Positions 23,387 to 30,680 of a stretch of 64,000 nucleotides of DNA are shown piece by piece (positions within the stretch are counted from its first letter, which is position 1; every line of letters starts with the position of its first letter). The DNA comes from Leifsonia sp. Leaf264 (lineage in GTDB: Bacteria; Actinomycetota; Actinomycetes; Actinomycetales; Microbacteriaceae), in the NCBI RefSeq assembly GCF_001422325.1, contig NZ_LMMR01000001.1:869256-933255 (forward strand). Reading direction: 5' to 3'. The position numbers were made by a program, and so were the translations under genes. The notes below the pieces were generated by a model. The model was given only the letters and a program-made list of their open reading frames with translations, had not been told where the DNA came from and searched no databases.

Positions 23387-25738
23387 ATGAAGTCGGTTCG
23401 ACGTCCCGCCACAGCCCTGACGACCCTGCTCGTTCTCGTCGTCATCCAGGCGATCGCCGACCCGACGGGGCTGCTCGCGTTGGTGGGGTTCTCGGGCGCC
23501 CAGCTGCGACTGGACGACGGCGTGTGGCCCCTCGCTCCGTACCTCGTCTTCATTCCCGTTCTCCTCGCCGTGGCCTGGTGGGTGACGATCCGCGCGGGCG
23601 ACAGGTTCTGGACCCTGGTGGCCGGGTTCGTGCTTGCCGTGCTGCTGGCACAGGCCGCCACCTGCCTCGTCATGACGTGGAATCTCGGCCTGTCGACGTG
23701 GGCCGCCGGCTACGTGACGGCGAAGGCCGTACCGGCCGCTCTCATCGTCGCCGCCGTCACCCACTGGTTCGGAGGCCGCGCGACTCGCACGTCGTTCCCT
23801 CCGGCGTCGCTGTGGCCGCCGGCGGTGGCGATCTGGCTGCCGTCAGTCGTGTTCGCTGCTCTCACGCCGTTGCTGGCCGGACTGTGGTGGACCGGGGCCG
23901 CGTACGCGCCGGGGGTTCCGGCCGCGCGGGCCGATCGCGGGGCGCTGTCCCTGCTGGTCGCCGTGCTGCTCATCGCCGTGGTCACCGCGCTCTGCCTGCG
24001 CTGGATGCGCGCCCGTGTGCCGGGCCTCCTGGGCGGCTGGCTCGCGGCGCTCGTCGCCGGCGGCATCGTCGGCGTCATCCAGGCCGTCATCGCCCTGGTG
24101 GTCGACGGAGGCCTGAGCGGAGACCTCTGGCCTGCGATGACCGCATACATCGCCGTCGCCGACGGGTTGTCATTCGGAGCCTGCCTCGGCTGGCTCGTGG
24201 GGGTGACGGCGATCGCCGTCGACAGGGTTCGCTCCGGCCGGCCTGCACGAGCACTGCAGCTGGCTGCGGCGATCGTCGCCGTGATCGCCGTGAGCCTGGC
24301 GCTCGTGCTGCCGGCAGCGGGTGCGGCTTCAGCGGGGGCGGCATCCGTCGCCGCTCCGGCCGGATTCCTCCGCGCCGAGGGAGACATCATCACGGATGGC
24401 GACGGCAACCAGGTGCTGCTGCGCGGCGTGAACGTCAACCAGCTCGTCGACTTCTACGCTCCAGACCCCGACGTGGCGACGACCCGCCCGTTGACCGAGG
24501 ACGACTTCGCCGGGATCTCGGCGCAGGGCTTCAACGTCGTGAGGCTCAACCTGTCGTGGTCGGCGCTCGAGCCCGAACGCGGAGACTTCGACGAGGCCTA
24601 CCTCGGGCGCATCACCGACGCGGTGGACTGGGCGAAGCAGTACGGCATCCGCACCGTGCTCGACATGCACCAGGACTCCTGGTTCAACGGCGCGACCGCG
24701 GACGGGACGCAGTGCCGACCGGGGACCGATCCGATGTGGGGATACGACGGCGCACCCGAGTGGGCGACGATCACCGACGACGCACCGCGCTGCCAGTTCC
24801 AGGGGCGCGACATCTCACCCGCGGGCAACCGCGCGTTCCAGCATTTCTACTTCGACACCGACGGCGTGCAGAGCGCCCTCGTCGACACCTGGGGCCGGCT
24901 GGCCGCCGTCTTCCACGACGAGCCGTCGATCGCCGGTTACGACCTGCTCAACGAGCCCGGCTTCGGCGAGACGGCTCCCGTCACAACGTCGTACCTCCTC
25001 GGCCGCTACTACGACCGCGCCATCGAGGCGATCCGTGCGGCGGGAGCCCCGCAGATCGTGTTCGTGGAACCCAGCATCTTCTGGTCGGGGCTCGGGTTCG
25101 ACAGCGGTCCGCCGCCGGCCTTCACCGACGACGCCAACATCGTGTTCTCGCCCCACCTCTACGCCGAATCGCTGACGATGGACCGTTCGCTCGGCATCCC
25201 GCCGATCGTCGGCATGGACCGCCAGTTCACCCTCGCCGAGCGGGTCGCGGCCGGTTACGGCGCACCGCTGTGGTCGGGCGAGTACGGCTACTGGGGCGAG
25301 GAGGAGGACGTCGTCGACCGACTGCAGCGCTATGCCGCCGCCGAGGACGCCCATCTGCTCGGCAGTGCCTACTGGGTGTGGAAGCAGGCATGCGGCGACC
25401 CGCAGAACGGCATCGGTCCGACGGGCAACGGGCTGATGGTGCAGGACTGCGAGACCGGCGGCGACGCTGCACCCCGCGACGACCTGCTGCAGATCCTCAC
25501 CCGCGCGTACCCGCGCTCGGCTCCGGGAGCACTGACCTCCCTCCGTGGCGACGGGGCGCAGATCGAGTTCGCGGGCACGACGCAGGAGCGCGGATGCGGA
25601 CTCGAGGTCTGGATCCCCGGAGACGCGGAGCCGGAGTTCACCGTCACCGGGATCGCCGACGTCGAGACGACGGCGGTCGAGGGCGGCTGGAGTGTGACGG
25701 GCTGCGCCGAGGGCGATTACTCGCTGGCGACGCGATAG
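23387..25738 (+). CDS. Polytopic membrane protein fused to a GH5 glycosidase (endoglycoceramidase-like)
   Basis: A 783-residue protein in two parts. Residues 1-320 contain about nine hydrophobic helices, beginning LLVLVVIQAI and ending IVAVIAVSLALVLPAAGAA. From about 325 a GH5 domain starts (GDGNQVLLRGVNVNQLVDFY). The acid/base Glu is residue 523 in LLNEPGF and the nucleophile Glu is residue 632 in WSGEYGYWG; DMHQDSW is also typical. With a positive N-terminus and nine helices the GH5 domain would face outside. GH5 of this type cleaves glycolipids or beta-glycans. Usual relatives have only a signal peptide, so the long membrane part is unusual. The last 80 residues look like a small beta domain. 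Confidence 0.87.
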   Translation: MKSVRRPATALTTLLVLVVIQAIADPTGLLALVGFSGAQLRLDDGVWPLAPYLVFIPVLLAVAWWVTIRAGDRFWTLVAGFVLAVLLAQAATCLVMTWNLGLSTWAAGYVTAKAVPAALIVAAVTHWFGGRATRTSFPPASLWPPAVAIWLPSVVFAALTPLLAGLWWTGAAYAPGVPAARADRGALSLLVAVLLIAVVTALCLRWMRARVPGLLGGWLAALVAGGIVGVIQAVIALVVDGGLSGDLWPAMTAYIAVADGLSFGACLGWLVGVTAIAVDRVRSGRPARALQLAAAIVAVIAVSLALVLPAAGAASAGAASVAAPAGFLRAEGDIITDGDGNQVLLRGVNVNQLVDFYAPDPDVATTRPLTEDDFAGISAQGFNVVRLNLSWSALEPERGDFDEAYLGRITDAVDWAKQYGIRTVLDMHQDSWFNGATADGTQCRPGTDPMWGYDGAPEWATITDDAPRCQFQGRDISPAGNRAFQHFYFDTDGVQSALVDTWGRLAAVFHDEPSIAGYDLLNEPGFGETAPVTTSYLLGRYYDRAIEAIRAAGAPQIVFVEPSIFWSGLGFDSGPPPAFTDDANIVFSPHLYAESLTMDRSLGIPPIVGMDRQFTLAERVAAGYGAPLWSGEYGYWGEEEDVVDRLQRYAAAEDAHLLGSAYWVWKQACGDPQNGIGPTGNGLMVQDCETGGDAAPRDDLLQILTRAYPRSAPGALTSLRGDGAQIEFAGTTQERGCGLEVWIPGDAEPEFTVTGIADVETTAVEGGWSVTGCAEGDYSLATR

Positions 25739-25838
25739 GTCGATCGAACGGCGCTGCCTCGGCCGGGACGCTCCGCCGTCGCCCCCGGGTCGCCGAGCCA
25801 CTGAGCGGAGGCGTCGGCAGCGGAGCCCGGACGTGCGC

Positions 25839-25879
25839 CTGTCAACCCCCGCGCGTGCATCCGGAATAGGGCGTCTACT
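25839..25879 (+). promoter_or_regulatory. Promoter with TGTCAACCCCC element, probably leaderless
   Basis: TGTCAACCCCC (25840-25850) lies 46 nt before the ATG at 25886. TCTACT (25874-25879), a weak -10 box, ends 6 nt before that ATG. No Shine-Dalgarno is seen. Confidence 0.45.
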
Positions 25880-25885
25880 CGATAC

Positions 25886-27061
25886 ATGAGAGCTCTGACA
25901 TGGCAGTCGACCGGAACCGTGAGCGTCGAAGAAGTCCCCGATCCCCGGATCGAGGAACCGACCGACGCGATCATCCGCATCACGTCGTCGGCGATCTGCG
26001 GCTCCGACCTGCACCTGTACAACGTGCTGGGTGCCTTCCTCGACAAGGGCGACGTGCTCGGCCATGAGCCGATGGGCATCGTCGTCGAGGTCGGCTCCGC
26101 CATCTCGACCCTCGCCGTCGGCGACAGGGTGGTCATCCCGTTCGTGATCGCGTGCGGCGACTGCTACATGTGCCGTCACGGTCTCACCAGCCAGTGCGAG
26201 ACCACCCAGAACCACCAGAGCGGCAGCGGAGCCGACCTCTACGGCTTCTCCGAGCTCTACGGCTCGGTTCCCGGAGGCCAGGCCGAATTCCTGCGGGTGC
26301 GCCGGGCCGACTTCAACGCGTACAAGGTCGGCCACGAGTTGGCCGACGAGCGCTACCTCTTCCTCAGCGACATCCTCCCGACGGCGTGGCAGGGCGTGCA
26401 GTACGCGCAGGTTCCCGACGGTGGCACCCTCGCCGTCCTCGGGCTCGGTCCCGTCGGCCAGTTCGCCGCCAGGATCGGGCGTCACCTCGGGCACCGCGTG
26501 ATAGCGGTCGACCCGGTCGTCGAGCGTCGGGCCATGGCCGAGCGTCACGGCATCGAGACCCTCGACCTCACCGACGACGTCCTCGAGCGCCTGCGCGACG
26601 CGACGGACGGGCGCGGACCGTCCTCCGTCGTCGACGCCGTCGGCATGGAGGCCCACGGCAACCCCGGGACCTCCTTCATCCAGTCCGCCGTCGGCGTGCT
26701 TCCCGACGCCATCGCCAAGCCCCTCATGAAGAAGGCCGGCGTCGACCGCCTGGCCGCCCTCCACCTGGCCATCGACGCCGTGCAACGTGGCGGAACCGTC
26801 TCCCTCAGCGGCGTCTACGCCGGAGCCGCCGACCCGATGCCGCTGGTGTCGATGTTCGACAAGCAGATCGCACTGCGCATGGGCCAGTGCAACGTGCACC
26901 ACTGGCGCGACGAACTCCTCCCGCTCGTCGAGGACCCGAGCGATCCGCTCGGCGTCGAAGACCTCGTGACGCACCGGGTGAGGCTCGACCGCGCCCCCGA
27001 GATGTACGACACCTTCAACGAGAAGGCCGACGGATGCATCAAGGTGGTCATCCAGCCCTGA
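25886..27061 (+). CDS. Zinc-dependent alcohol dehydrogenase (formaldehyde dehydrogenase-like)
   Basis: A 391-residue medium-chain dehydrogenase. The catalytic zinc ligands are Cys38 in AICGSDLHLY and His60-Glu61 in VLGHEPMG. A structural-zinc Cys cluster is in CGDCYMCRHGLTSQCE. The NAD(P)-binding turn is LGLGPVGQFAARIG. The sequence style (SDLHLYN, SGSGADLYGFSELYG) is that of glutathione-independent formaldehyde or threonine dehydrogenase-like ADHs. It oxidises a small alcohol or aldehyde; the substrate is unknown. It stands alone, ending in a 12-bp hairpin. Confidence 0.88.
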   Translation: MRALTWQSTGTVSVEEVPDPRIEEPTDAIIRITSSAICGSDLHLYNVLGAFLDKGDVLGHEPMGIVVEVGSAISTLAVGDRVVIPFVIACGDCYMCRHGLTSQCETTQNHQSGSGADLYGFSELYGSVPGGQAEFLRVRRADFNAYKVGHELADERYLFLSDILPTAWQGVQYAQVPDGGTLAVLGLGPVGQFAARIGRHLGHRVIAVDPVVERRAMAERHGIETLDLTDDVLERLRDATDGRGPSSVVDAVGMEAHGNPGTSFIQSAVGVLPDAIAKPLMKKAGVDRLAALHLAIDAVQRGGTVSLSGVYAGAADPMPLVSMFDKQIALRMGQCNVHHWRDELLPLVEDPSDPLGVEDLVTHRVRLDRAPEMYDTFNEKADGCIKVVIQP

Positions 27062-27073
27062 GCCGCCGGACTG

Positions 27074-27114
27074 CACGGATGCCGCCCGATCCGAACAGCA
27101 TCGCGGCATCCGTG
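27074..27114 (+). terminator. Hairpin terminator after the alcohol dehydrogenase gene
   Basis: CACGGATGCCGC (27074-27085) and GCGGCATCCGTG (27103-27114) form a perfect 12-bp stem with a 17-nt loop. It has the same core and loop length as the hairpin at 11601-11637. The second arm runs directly into the TGTCAATCCCCC element of the next promoter. Confidence 0.6.
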
Positions 27115-27163
27115 TCAATCCCCCAGTCCGATTTTCGCCGCCGAACCCGCATCCGCATATGGT
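27113..27163 (+). promoter_or_regulatory. Promoter with TGTCAATCCCCC element, leaderless
   Basis: TGTCAATCCCCC (27113-27124) is followed by a -10 box TATGGT (27158-27163), whose end is 6 nt before an ATG at 27170. The element lies 57 nt from that ATG, 11 nt (one helical turn) more than in the two 46-nt cases. Confidence 0.45.
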
Positions 27164-27169
27164 GAGCGC

Positions 27170-27190
27170 ATGGATGAGGGGCGGGCATGA
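27170..27190 (+). CDS. Leaderless six-codon upstream ORF before the kinase gene
   Basis: ATG at 27170 reads MDEGRA and stops at TGA 27188-27190, overlapping the kinase ATG at 27187 (ATGA). TATGGT ends 6 nt before this first ATG, so the mRNA probably starts on it. GAGGGG (27176-27181), inside the short ORF, is the ribosome-binding site of the kinase gene. The layout suggests that translation of the hexapeptide controls access to the kinase start. Confidence 0.45.
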   Translation: MDEGRA

Positions 27191-28047
27191 GCGGGAGGCG
27201 AACGCTCGACGCACCCCTCCTCCTCGAGCGCTACCGCCCGATCGCCCTGATCGCACGAGGCGGCATGGCAGCGGTCTTCCGCGGACGTGACGAATACCTC
27301 GGTCGCGATGTGGCCATCAAGGTGTTCAGCGGCGGCAACAAGGAGCACATCGACACCTACAGTGCCGAGCTCCGCATGCTCGCCGGGCTCAGTCACCACG
27401 GCGTGGTCTCGATCATCGACGCCGGCGTCGACACCTCGGCCCCCGACGATCCCCGCCCCTTCCTGGTGATGCAACTGGTGCGCGGGACCACCGTGCGCGA
27501 CAGGCTCGCCGCTCGGGTCGTGTCGGTGCGCGAGGTCGGGGAGATCGGCTACGAGGTGGCCGAGACCCTCGAGTACATCCACGCGAACGGCGTCATCCAC
27601 CGTGACATCACTCCCTCGAACGTCATGATCGTCAACTACGGCACCCAGCACGCTCGTGAGCGGGCCATGCTCACGGACTTCGGCATCGCCGTGGAGACCG
27701 AGTCGGCGGTGTTCCAGTCGGAGACGATCACCGGGACACCCGCGTACCTCAGTCCCGAGCAGGTGCGGAACCAGCCGCTGACGACGGCATCGGACATCTA
27801 TTCGCTCGGGCTGGTGCTCCTCGAGTGCTTCACCCGCACGCAGGCCTTCCCCGGCATCCCGGTGGCCTCGGCGATAGCCCGCCTGCGGCAGGGCCCCGCG
27901 ATGCCGCCGGACCTCGTGCCCGTTCCGTGGCGACCCCTGCTCGAGCGGATGACGGCCGGCGATCCGGGCCGTCGACCGTCCGCGGCCGAGGTGTGCGGCG
28001 AGCTGCGCCGGATCCTGCGCGACCTCGGACCCCGACGCCGCGCCTGA
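27187..28047 (+). CDS. Serine/threonine protein kinase, soluble
   Basis: A 286-residue Hanks-type kinase consisting of the catalytic domain only. It shows the Gly loop IARGGMAAVFRG, Lys45 in VAIKVF, the catalytic loop HRDITPSN (His138-Arg-Asp140) and the DFG triad at Asp164, then GTPAYLSPEQVR and SDIYSLGLVLLE. The catalytic loop has Ile-Thr where HRDLKPSN is usual, so the conserved Lys is replaced by Thr. No transmembrane helix or PASTA sensor follows, so it is cytoplasmic. It converges with the cyclase gene 4 nt away and sits next to a c-di-GMP module. Targets are unknown. Confidence 0.9.
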   Translation: MSGRRTLDAPLLLERYRPIALIARGGMAAVFRGRDEYLGRDVAIKVFSGGNKEHIDTYSAELRMLAGLSHHGVVSIIDAGVDTSAPDDPRPFLVMQLVRGTTVRDRLAARVVSVREVGEIGYEVAETLEYIHANGVIHRDITPSNVMIVNYGTQHARERAMLTDFGIAVETESAVFQSETITGTPAYLSPEQVRNQPLTTASDIYSLGLVLLECFTRTQAFPGIPVASAIARLRQGPAMPPDLVPVPWRPLLERMTAGDPGRRPSAAEVCGELRRILRDLGPRRRA

Positions 28048-28051
28048 CGGG

Positions 28052-29560
28052 TCAGGAGAAGACGATCGCGGTCGTCCTGTCCTTGCCGGCGTTCTTCGAC
28101 CGATACATCGCCGTGTCGGCGAGGGTGAACAGCCTGTCGGGGGTGACCGACGGCGAGACACCGGGCGAGTACACGGCGACCCCGACGCTCGCCGAGATCG
28201 CGTACTCGTCGGGCACGATCGACATCGGGGCGCCCACGACGGCGCGGAGCCTGTCGGCGATGGCCGACGCGGCATCGGTGTCGGCGTCCTCGCAGATGAT
28301 GATGAACTCATCGCCCCCGAACCGCCCGGCGACGTCGCTGGGGCGGATCGTGGCCCGCAGGCGGCCGGCGACCTCGCGCAGCACCGCGTCACCGACGACG
28401 TGCCCCAACTGATCGTTCACGGTCTTGAAGCCGTCGAGGTCGAGAAAGATGAGGGCTGTCGAGTGCCGGGTGCGCTCAGCTGTGCCGAGCGCCTCCTCGA
28501 GTCGCACCTTCAGCAGCTGGCGGTTGGCGAGGCCAGTCAGCTGGTCGAAGAGAGCCATCCGTTCCAGTCGACGCTGCAGTCGCACGCGCACGAGGGCCTC
28601 GGATGCCTGCCTGGCCACGGCCTCCTGCACCTCGATGGCGTCGCTGTCGAAAGTGCGGGCGCGACCGAAGAAGCAGAGGACCACGCCGGATGCCGTTCCG
28701 TCGAACGACAGCGGAACCGCCGTGAGCGCCTCCACCCGTCCCGCGCGGAACTCCTCGCCGAGTGCCGGGTAGCGCTCCCGCAACGCCCGACGGTCGGCGA
28801 GCACGACGACCTCTCCGCTGTGGATGGCCTCGTGCTCCGGGCCCTCCGGGCGGCTCTGTGCGACGTCATCCGGGGCGTCGCCACCGGGTGTGTCGCCATC
28901 GAGGGGGTGGCCATCGGGGGCATCGCCATCAGGGGCATCGCCATCAGGGGCATCGCCAACAGGCCGGCCCGGGATCTCCCCTGCGGTGAGCACGAGGTCA
29001 CCCGACTCGTCGATGAGCAGCACGGCGACGGATGCCGCAGCGAAGCCGTGCCGCATGCTGTCGACGACGGCCTCCGCCACGGCGTTCTCGGTGGTGCTCG
29101 TCATGAAAGCGGACGACGCGTGCTGGAGCACGCGCACCCGCTCCTCCGAGGCCTCGGCCTGGCGGCGTGCCGTCAGGAGCTCGCGCTCGTAGTTCTGGCG
29201 AGCTGTGGCGTCGAAGACGGCCAGGTGGATGAGGCCGGGCTGCCCATCGGCCTGCTCGGCGAGCACGGAGTTGACCAGTGTCGGCAGCGTGGAACCGTCG
29301 GCTCGTCTCATGGAGAGGGCGACCTCGTTGACGGCGCCCTCCAGCCGGAGCAGGGGAAGGTAGCGGGTCTCGGCGAAGATCTGGCCGCCGCGGGTGAGCA
29401 GTTCGGCGAAGAGCCTGCCGACGAGCTCAGTGGAGGTGTACCCGGTCCAGTCGAGGAAGGTGCTGTTGGCCCGCACGATGACGCCGTCCGACGTCAACGT
29501 CAAGTGCCCGCAGGGGGCGTGCTCGTAGAGCTCCCGGTAGGACGACTCGGGCTCGGTCAT
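28052..29560 (-). CDS. PAS-GAF-GGDEF diguanylate cyclase
   Basis: A 502-residue soluble signalling protein. Residues 5-125 are a PAS domain (YEHAPCGHLTLTSDGVIVRA, FLDWTGYTSTELVGR), about 150-320 a GAF-like domain, and about 335-500 a GGDEF domain with intact GGDEF at 415-419. The inhibitory I-site RPSD lies five residues before it. It should make cyclic-di-GMP from GTP. The PAS sequence resembles those I know from actinobacterial RsbP-type phosphatases. The start overlaps the stop of the RsbQ-like gene (ATGA). A Gly-Asp-rich insert from a 15-bp tandem repeat interrupts the GAF region. Confidence 0.9.
   Translation of the reverse strand: MTEPESSYRELYEHAPCGHLTLTSDGVIVRANSTFLDWTGYTSTELVGRLFAELLTRGGQIFAETRYLPLLRLEGAVNEVALSMRRADGSTLPTLVNSVLAEQADGQPGLIHLAVFDATARQNYERELLTARRQAEASEERVRVLQHASSAFMTSTTENAVAEAVVDSMRHGFAAASVAVLLIDESGDLVLTAGEIPGRPVGDAPDGDAPDGDAPDGHPLDGDTPGGDAPDDVAQSRPEGPEHEAIHSGEVVVLADRRALRERYPALGEEFRAGRVEALTAVPLSFDGTASGVVLCFFGRARTFDSDAIEVQEAVARQASEALVRVRLQRRLERMALFDQLTGLANRQLLKVRLEEALGTAERTRHSTALIFLDLDGFKTVNDQLGHVVGDAVLREVAGRLRATIRPSDVAGRFGGDEFIIICEDADTDAASAIADRLRAVVGAPMSIVPDEYAISASVGVAVYSPGVSPSVTPDRLFTLADTAMYRSKNAGKDRTTAIVFS
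28875..28964 (-). repeat. 15-bp tandem repeat, six units, inside the cyclase gene
   Basis: Six 15-bp units start at 28875, 28890, 28905, 28920, 28935 and 28950. The units at 28920 and 28935 are identical (GCATCGCCATCAGGG); the others differ by a few bases. They encode the run GDAPDGDAPDGDAPDG and its variants in the GAF region of the GGDEF protein. Because the unit is a multiple of three, copy-number change would keep the frame. Confidence 0.8.
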
Positions 29561-30375
29561 CGCAGGAATTCCCGGATCCGGGTCACGACCTCGGCTGGAC
29601 TCGAGAGGTTGGGGCAGTGCCCGGTGGCGTCGAGAACCACCAGGGTGCTGCCGGCGATCTGGCCGTGCACGAACTCTCCGACGGCCAGCGGCGCGATGAT
29701 GTCGTCGTTGCACTGCAGGATCAGGGTCGGAGTCACGACGTTCTTGAGGTCCTCGCGGTTGTCGGAGGTGAACGTGACGTGGGCGAAGTGGCTGGCGATG
29801 GCCGGGTCGACCCTGCAGAAGCTCGAGGTGAGCTCATCGCCCAGCTCGGGGCGCTCGCTGTTTCCCATGATGAGCGGCGCCAGCTGCGATGACCAACCGA
29901 GGTAGTTCGAGTCGAGGGTGTCGAGGAGGCCGTCGATGTCGGCCTGGGTGAAGCCGCCGGTGTAGTCGACGTCGTCGACGTAGCGCGGTGACGGGCCGAC
30001 GAGCACGAGCGATCCGAAGCGCGACGGGTCGTGAGTCGCGGCCAGAACACCGACCATTGCGCTCACGGAGTGACCGACGTACACTGCGTCGCTCAGGTCG
30101 AGTGCCTCGAGGATCTCCAGCACGTCGTCGGCATAGCCGTGGAGCGAGTCGTACTTCGCGCGGTCGTAGGCGCTGAGGTCGGAACCGCCGGCGCCCACAT
30201 GGTCGAAGAGCACGACGAGGAACTCGTTCTCGAAGGCCGGTGCGACGAGCCGCCACATCTCCTGGCTGCATCCGAAACCGTGGGCGAAGACGATGGGACG
30301 ACCAGCCGGATTCCCCGAGATCTTCACGTTGTTGCGGCTCAGCACGCCGGTATCGAGAGGCGGGGCCATCGTCAC
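29557..30375 (-). CDS. RsbQ-like alpha/beta hydrolase
   Basis: A 272-residue alpha/beta hydrolase of the RsbQ/D14/KAI2 type. The nucleophile is Ser103 in VGHSVSAMVG. The triad Asp is in QCNDDIIAP (224-225) and the His in GHCPNLSSP (253). Spacing and motifs fit Ser96, Asp219 and His247 of Bacillus RsbQ (269 residues). The early IVFAHGFGCSQEMWRLVAP and LFDHVGAGGSD are also characteristic. RsbQ is needed to activate RsbP through its PAS domain. Here the next gene, coupled by ATGA, is PAS-GAF-GGDEF, so it probably controls a cyclase. The GTG start at 30375 has AAGGAG 6 nt upstream. Confidence 0.88.
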   Translation of the reverse strand: MTMAPPLDTGVLSRNNVKISGNPAGRPIVFAHGFGCSQEMWRLVAPAFENEFLVVLFDHVGAGGSDLSAYDRAKYDSLHGYADDVLEILEALDLSDAVYVGHSVSAMVGVLAATHDPSRFGSLVLVGPSPRYVDDVDYTGGFTQADIDGLLDTLDSNYLGWSSQLAPLIMGNSERPELGDELTSSFCRVDPAIASHFAHVTFTSDNREDLKNVVTPTLILQCNDDIIAPLAVGEFVHGQIAGSTLVVLDATGHCPNLSSPAEVVTRIREFLR

Positions 30376-30680
30376 TGTGGGCTCCTTATGGGGCGGCTCT
30401 GCGAGCCCCCGACAATCGCGGGCCTGAGTGGTGATCCCAGTTTAGCCGCAGGACATGGGAGACGGATGCGGACCCCCACGGTGCGGTCCCGCGCGCGTCG
30501 GGGGGGGTCGATCCGCGACTGGCCGACAGGCCGGCGACCGGTGGCTGACGACGTGCCACGGGCGCACTGAGGGCGTGCTGGGCAGAGAGTACAGCATCCG
30601 CGGCGGTCTCCGCGGCGGTTGCACCCAGCCCCGTGACCACCCACGATGGACGCAGACCCACGACCATGAACCAGGGGCAC
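30376..30680. other. Intergenic region between divergent rsbQ-like and EAL genes
   Basis: This 305-nt gap must hold the promoters of both genes. The only clear element is AAGGAG before the rsbQ-like start on the minus strand. I found no convincing -35/-10 pair, no palindrome and no short gene. A run of seven G lies at about 30501-30507. Confidence 0.4.

Noticed and set aside
24815-27256. An open frame of about 810 codons antisense to the alcohol dehydrogenase and GH5 genes.
   Set aside because: It covers two genes with intact catalytic motifs and has no domain of its own.
30501-30507. A run of G as a phase-variation tract.
   Set aside because: It is only seven bases long and lies in non-coding DNA far from a start codon or promoter box that I could define.
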